Assembly (NCBI GenBank): GCA_964448005.1
Contig: CAYUUW010000063.1
Span: 1 to 6,851, forward strand
DNA: 6,851 nucleotides
Direction of reading: 5' to 3'
Origin: CAYUUW01 sp964448005
GTDB lineage: Bacteria; Patescibacteriota; Gracilibacteria; UM-FILTER-43-11
Every line of letters begins with the position of its first letter. The stretch's first letter is position 1. A program made the position numbers and the translations under genes. Shown here piece after piece: positions 4,758 through 6,851 of this stretch. The notes below the pieces were generated by a model. The model made no database searches and had not been told where the DNA came from. It was given only the letters and a program-made list of their open reading frames with translations.

Positions 4758-6851
4758 GCGGCCGCCTCCGCCGCTTGCCCGAGTTGCAGGGCATAGAGGT
4801 GGGCGTAGATTCCATCCTCTTGTTGGATCAGGTCGTGGTGTGTGCCAACCTCATGAATTTGCCCTCGTTCCATGACAATGATGCGATTGGCATCGCGCAC
4901 GGCCGATAATCGGTGGGCGATGATGAGCACTGTTCGCCCAGCACAGATGCGGCGCATGTTGTCCTGAATGATCTTCTCTGATTCGTAGTCAAGCGCCGAG
5001 GTCGCTTCATCAAAGATCAGAATCCGTGGATTGGTAATCAGCGCTCGGGCAATGGCAATGCGTTGCCGCTGACCACCGGAGAGCCCGGTGCCATGTTCCC
5101 CGACCATGGTGTCGTAACCTTCTGGGAGCTCACAGATGAAGTCGTGCGCCCCGGCCAGTTTGGCCACCTCGATGATGGCTTCGAGCGGCAAGGTGGGATT
5201 GGATAAGGCAATGTTGGCACGGATCGAACGGTTAAAAAGTGTGTTCTCTTGCAGAACCACGCCGATTTGGTGCCGTAGTGAGGTGGTGTCGATAATGGCC
5301 AAATCCTGCCCATCAACCATCACCCGACCTCGATCTGGCACATAGAGTCGCTGCACGAGCTTCGTGAGAGTGCTTTTACCAGAACCCGAACGGCCCACAA
5401 TACCAATCACTTCACCCGCTTCGACTTTAAGGTTCACTTGTCGGATCACATCGGACGCATCGGGACGGTAACGGAATGAGACCTGATCGAATTCAATGGC
5501 ACCTGCAAGTTTGGGTAGCCGTGATTTCTGCCCGGCAACTTCCGGATGAGCATTGAGAATATCGCCCAATCGACTCATGGAGATACCGACCTGCTGAAAA
5601 TCGTTCCACAGCTGTGCCAGACGCAAAATCGGCTGCGAAACTTGCCCCGAAAGCATATTAAAAGCAATCAGCGCGCCAACTGTCAGCTCGTTGTCGATAA
5701 CAAGACCAGCACCCACCCACATGATGGCAGCGGTCACGAGCTTACTGATGAGGTTGACGCCTCCACTGGCAATCGTGGCGACATTGGTGACTCCAAGCCC
5801 TGCGGTAACATACCCTGCCAGTTGCTGATCCCATTTGTGGGTCCAGCGCGGTTCCACGGCCATGGCCTTGACGGTATCTATACCACTGATGGTTTCGACC
5901 AGAAAAGATTGGTTCTCAGCGCCCTTATTGAACTTGTCATCGAGGCGCTTGCGAATCACCGGAGTGAAGAGGACAGATAAGGCGACATAGCAGGGAATCG
6001 AGGCAATGACGATCAGGGTCAGTTCCACGCTGTACCAGAACATGACGGCCAGGAAGACAAAGGAGAAGGCAATGTCCAGCACTACCGTCATGGCATTACC
6101 GGTCAGGAACGATCGGATGCTCTCCAGCTCTCGAATACGCGCTACCGAATCGCCGACGCGGCGGCTCTGGAAGTAAGCCATCGGCAAAGCCAGCAGATGT
6201 CGAAAGAGTCTGGCGCCGAGCTCTACGTCAATTTTGCTGCTGGTATGGGCAAACATCCAGGAACGAATACCAGTGAGCGCTGCTTCAAACAGGTAGGAAG
6301 TAATTAGACCAATAGCAATCACGTTCAAGGTCTTCATGGCATGGTTGGTCAACACCTTGTCCATTACGACCTGAAAGAACAATGGCGTTACCAGCCCGAT
6401 GAGCTGCAGCACTAACGATACGAGCAGAATCTCGCCCAACAACCGGCGATATTTGACGATGGCCGGTATAAACCAGGTGAAGTCAAATTTTGCTAAAGCT
6501 CCGCTAAAGCTGGCCTTGCTGGTGAAGAAAATGACGTCGCCGGTCCATTGGGCCAACAGATCCTCGATACCCAGTACCTCGGGTGGACTGCCAGCGTGCT
6601 GGATGAGGCAGCGGGAACGCCGCTCGCCTGTTTCCGGGTGAACCCCTGGATCAAACTTGGCTATGACAAAAAAACGCCCGTCTTGGTGACGTGCAATTGC
6701 TGGCCAAGGGGCTTTGTCGAGTCGCTCTGGATCCTGTCTGACAACGCGAGCAGTAAGGCCTAAATGTTTGGCGGCAAGTAAAATGGCTTCTTGGCCAAAA
6801 AGCAGCGAGCCGTCCGTGGCCGACTCCAAATGTGCCGACAATTCATGCCTG
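4754..6851 (-). CDS. hlyB: HlyB-like type I secretion ABC transporter (5' end outside window)
   Basis: This inner-membrane ATPase energises one-step export of an RTX-type substrate. Residue numbers count from the TTG at 6841. Residues 1-110 are a C39-like domain: where C39 peptidases carry the catalytic His and Asp the protein reads GRFFVIAKF and CLIQHAG, so both appear lost, as expected for a non-cleaving substrate-binding domain. A six-helix ABC membrane domain spans about 125-410, with the HlyB-typical blocks KFDFTWFIPAIVKYRRLLGE, PLFFQVVMDKVL and ELGARLFRHLLALP. The nucleotide-binding domain has Walker A GRSGSGKST (483-491), Q-loop Q531, signature LSGGQ (587-591), Walker B ILIFDEA (607-613), D-loop SALD and H-loop H643; all key residues are intact. 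The TTG is probably not the start: the frame stays open to the window edge, and E. coli HlyB (707 aa) has about 35 residues before the matching TDG, against 8 here. Some 20-30 codons are probably missing. The stop overlaps the hlyD start. Confidence 0.95.
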   Translation of the reverse strand, partial: RHELSAHLESATDGSLLFGQEAILLAAKHLGLTARVVRQDPERLDKAPWPAIARHQDGRFFVIAKFDPGVHPETGERRSRCLIQHAGSPPEVLGIEDLLAQWTGDVIFFTSKASFSGALAKFDFTWFIPAIVKYRRLLGEILLVSLVLQLIGLVTPLFFQVVMDKVLTNHAMKTLNVIAIGLITSYLFEAALTGIRSWMFAHTSSKIDVELGARLFRHLLALPMAYFQSRRVGDSVARIRELESIRSFLTGNAMTVVLDIAFSFVFLAVMFWYSVELTLIVIASIPCYVALSVLFTPVIRKRLDDKFNKGAENQSFLVETISGIDTVKAMAVEPRWTHKWDQQLAGYVTAGLGVTNVATIASGGVNLISKLVTAAIMWVGAGLVIDNELTVGALIAFNMLSGQVSQPILRLAQLWNDFQQVGISMSRLGDILNAHPEVAGQKSRLPKLAGAIEFDQVSFRYRPDASDVIRQVNLKVEAGEVIGIVGRSGSGKSTLTKLVQRLYVPDRGRVMVDGQDLAIIDTTSLRHQIGVVLQENTLFNRSIRANIALSNPTLPLEAIIEVAKLAGAHDFICELPEGYDTMVGEHGTGLSGGQRQRIAIARALITNPRILIFDEATSALDYESEKIIQDNMRRICAGRTVLIIAHRLSAVRDANRIIVMERGQIHEVGTHHDLIQQEDGIYAHLYALQLGQAAEAAA
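4765..4769 (-). promoter_or_regulatory. Shine-Dalgarno site for hlyD-like gene
   Basis: GGAGG on the minus strand lies seven bases before the ATG at 4757, within the last codons of hlyB. It decides the start: the internal Met53 codon, which would give a protein of more usual length, has no comparable site. With the ATGA overlap it implies coupled translation of exporter and adaptor. Confidence 0.75.

Noticed and set aside
4758..4765. NotI-type octamer gcggccgc at the hlyB/hlyD junction
   Set aside because: It is explained by the alanine-rich end of HlyB (AEAAA) and the adjoining Shine-Dalgarno region; there is no sign of cloning vector sequence.
5546..5980. 144-codon plus-strand frame inside hlyB
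   Set aside because: The opposite strand encodes the conserved ABC exporter membrane domain here; the plus-strand product has no recognisable features.
1..6851. CRISPR arrays, tRNA or rRNA genes, integrase attachment sites
   Set aside because: No regularly spaced repeats, tRNA-like cloverleaf or rRNA motifs were seen on reading; the non-coding space is under 300 bases in total.

Overview
This 6.85 kb window comes from a Gram-negative proteobacterium, most likely gamma or beta. The evidence is a three-part type I secretion system with its own outer-membrane channel, an IS30-family insertion sequence and a KgtP-type 2-oxoglutarate permease. The genus cannot be read from the sequence. Two runs of exactly ten Ns (1168-1177 and 4153-4162) show that this is a scaffold. 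Each run breaks the frame of a gene that otherwise continues cleanly on both sides.

Layout: 1 to about 1047 (+) is an apparently complete IS30-family element with imperfect terminal inverted repeats and a 312-aa DDE transposase. Directly against its right end lies the C-terminal ~40% of an AT-rich kgtP-like gene (about 1048-1567, +), apparently cut by the IS. A 176-bp intergenic stretch follows (1568-1743). It carries a perfect 17-bp inverted repeat, well placed to be a bidirectional terminator between convergent genes. The rest (1744-6851, minus strand) is a tightly packed operon read right to left: an hlyB-like ABC exporter (5' end beyond the window), an hlyD-like membrane fusion protein, and a tolC/cyaE-like outer-membrane factor. 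hlyB and hlyD overlap by 4 bp; hlyD and tolC overlap by 11 bp.

How the genes work together: the HlyB-like protein powers export, the HlyD-like adaptor crosses the periplasm, and the TolC-like protein forms the exit duct. Together they make a full type I secretion channel of the hemolysin/RTX class. The exported substrate is not in the window; if linked, it would be expected upstream of hlyB, past the right edge.

I see no convincing novel system. The points most worth a second look are the IS-truncated kgtP next to a secretion operon of different base composition, the strong intergenic hairpin, the long cytoplasmic N-terminal extension of the HlyD-like protein, and the two gap artefacts that imitate frameshifts.
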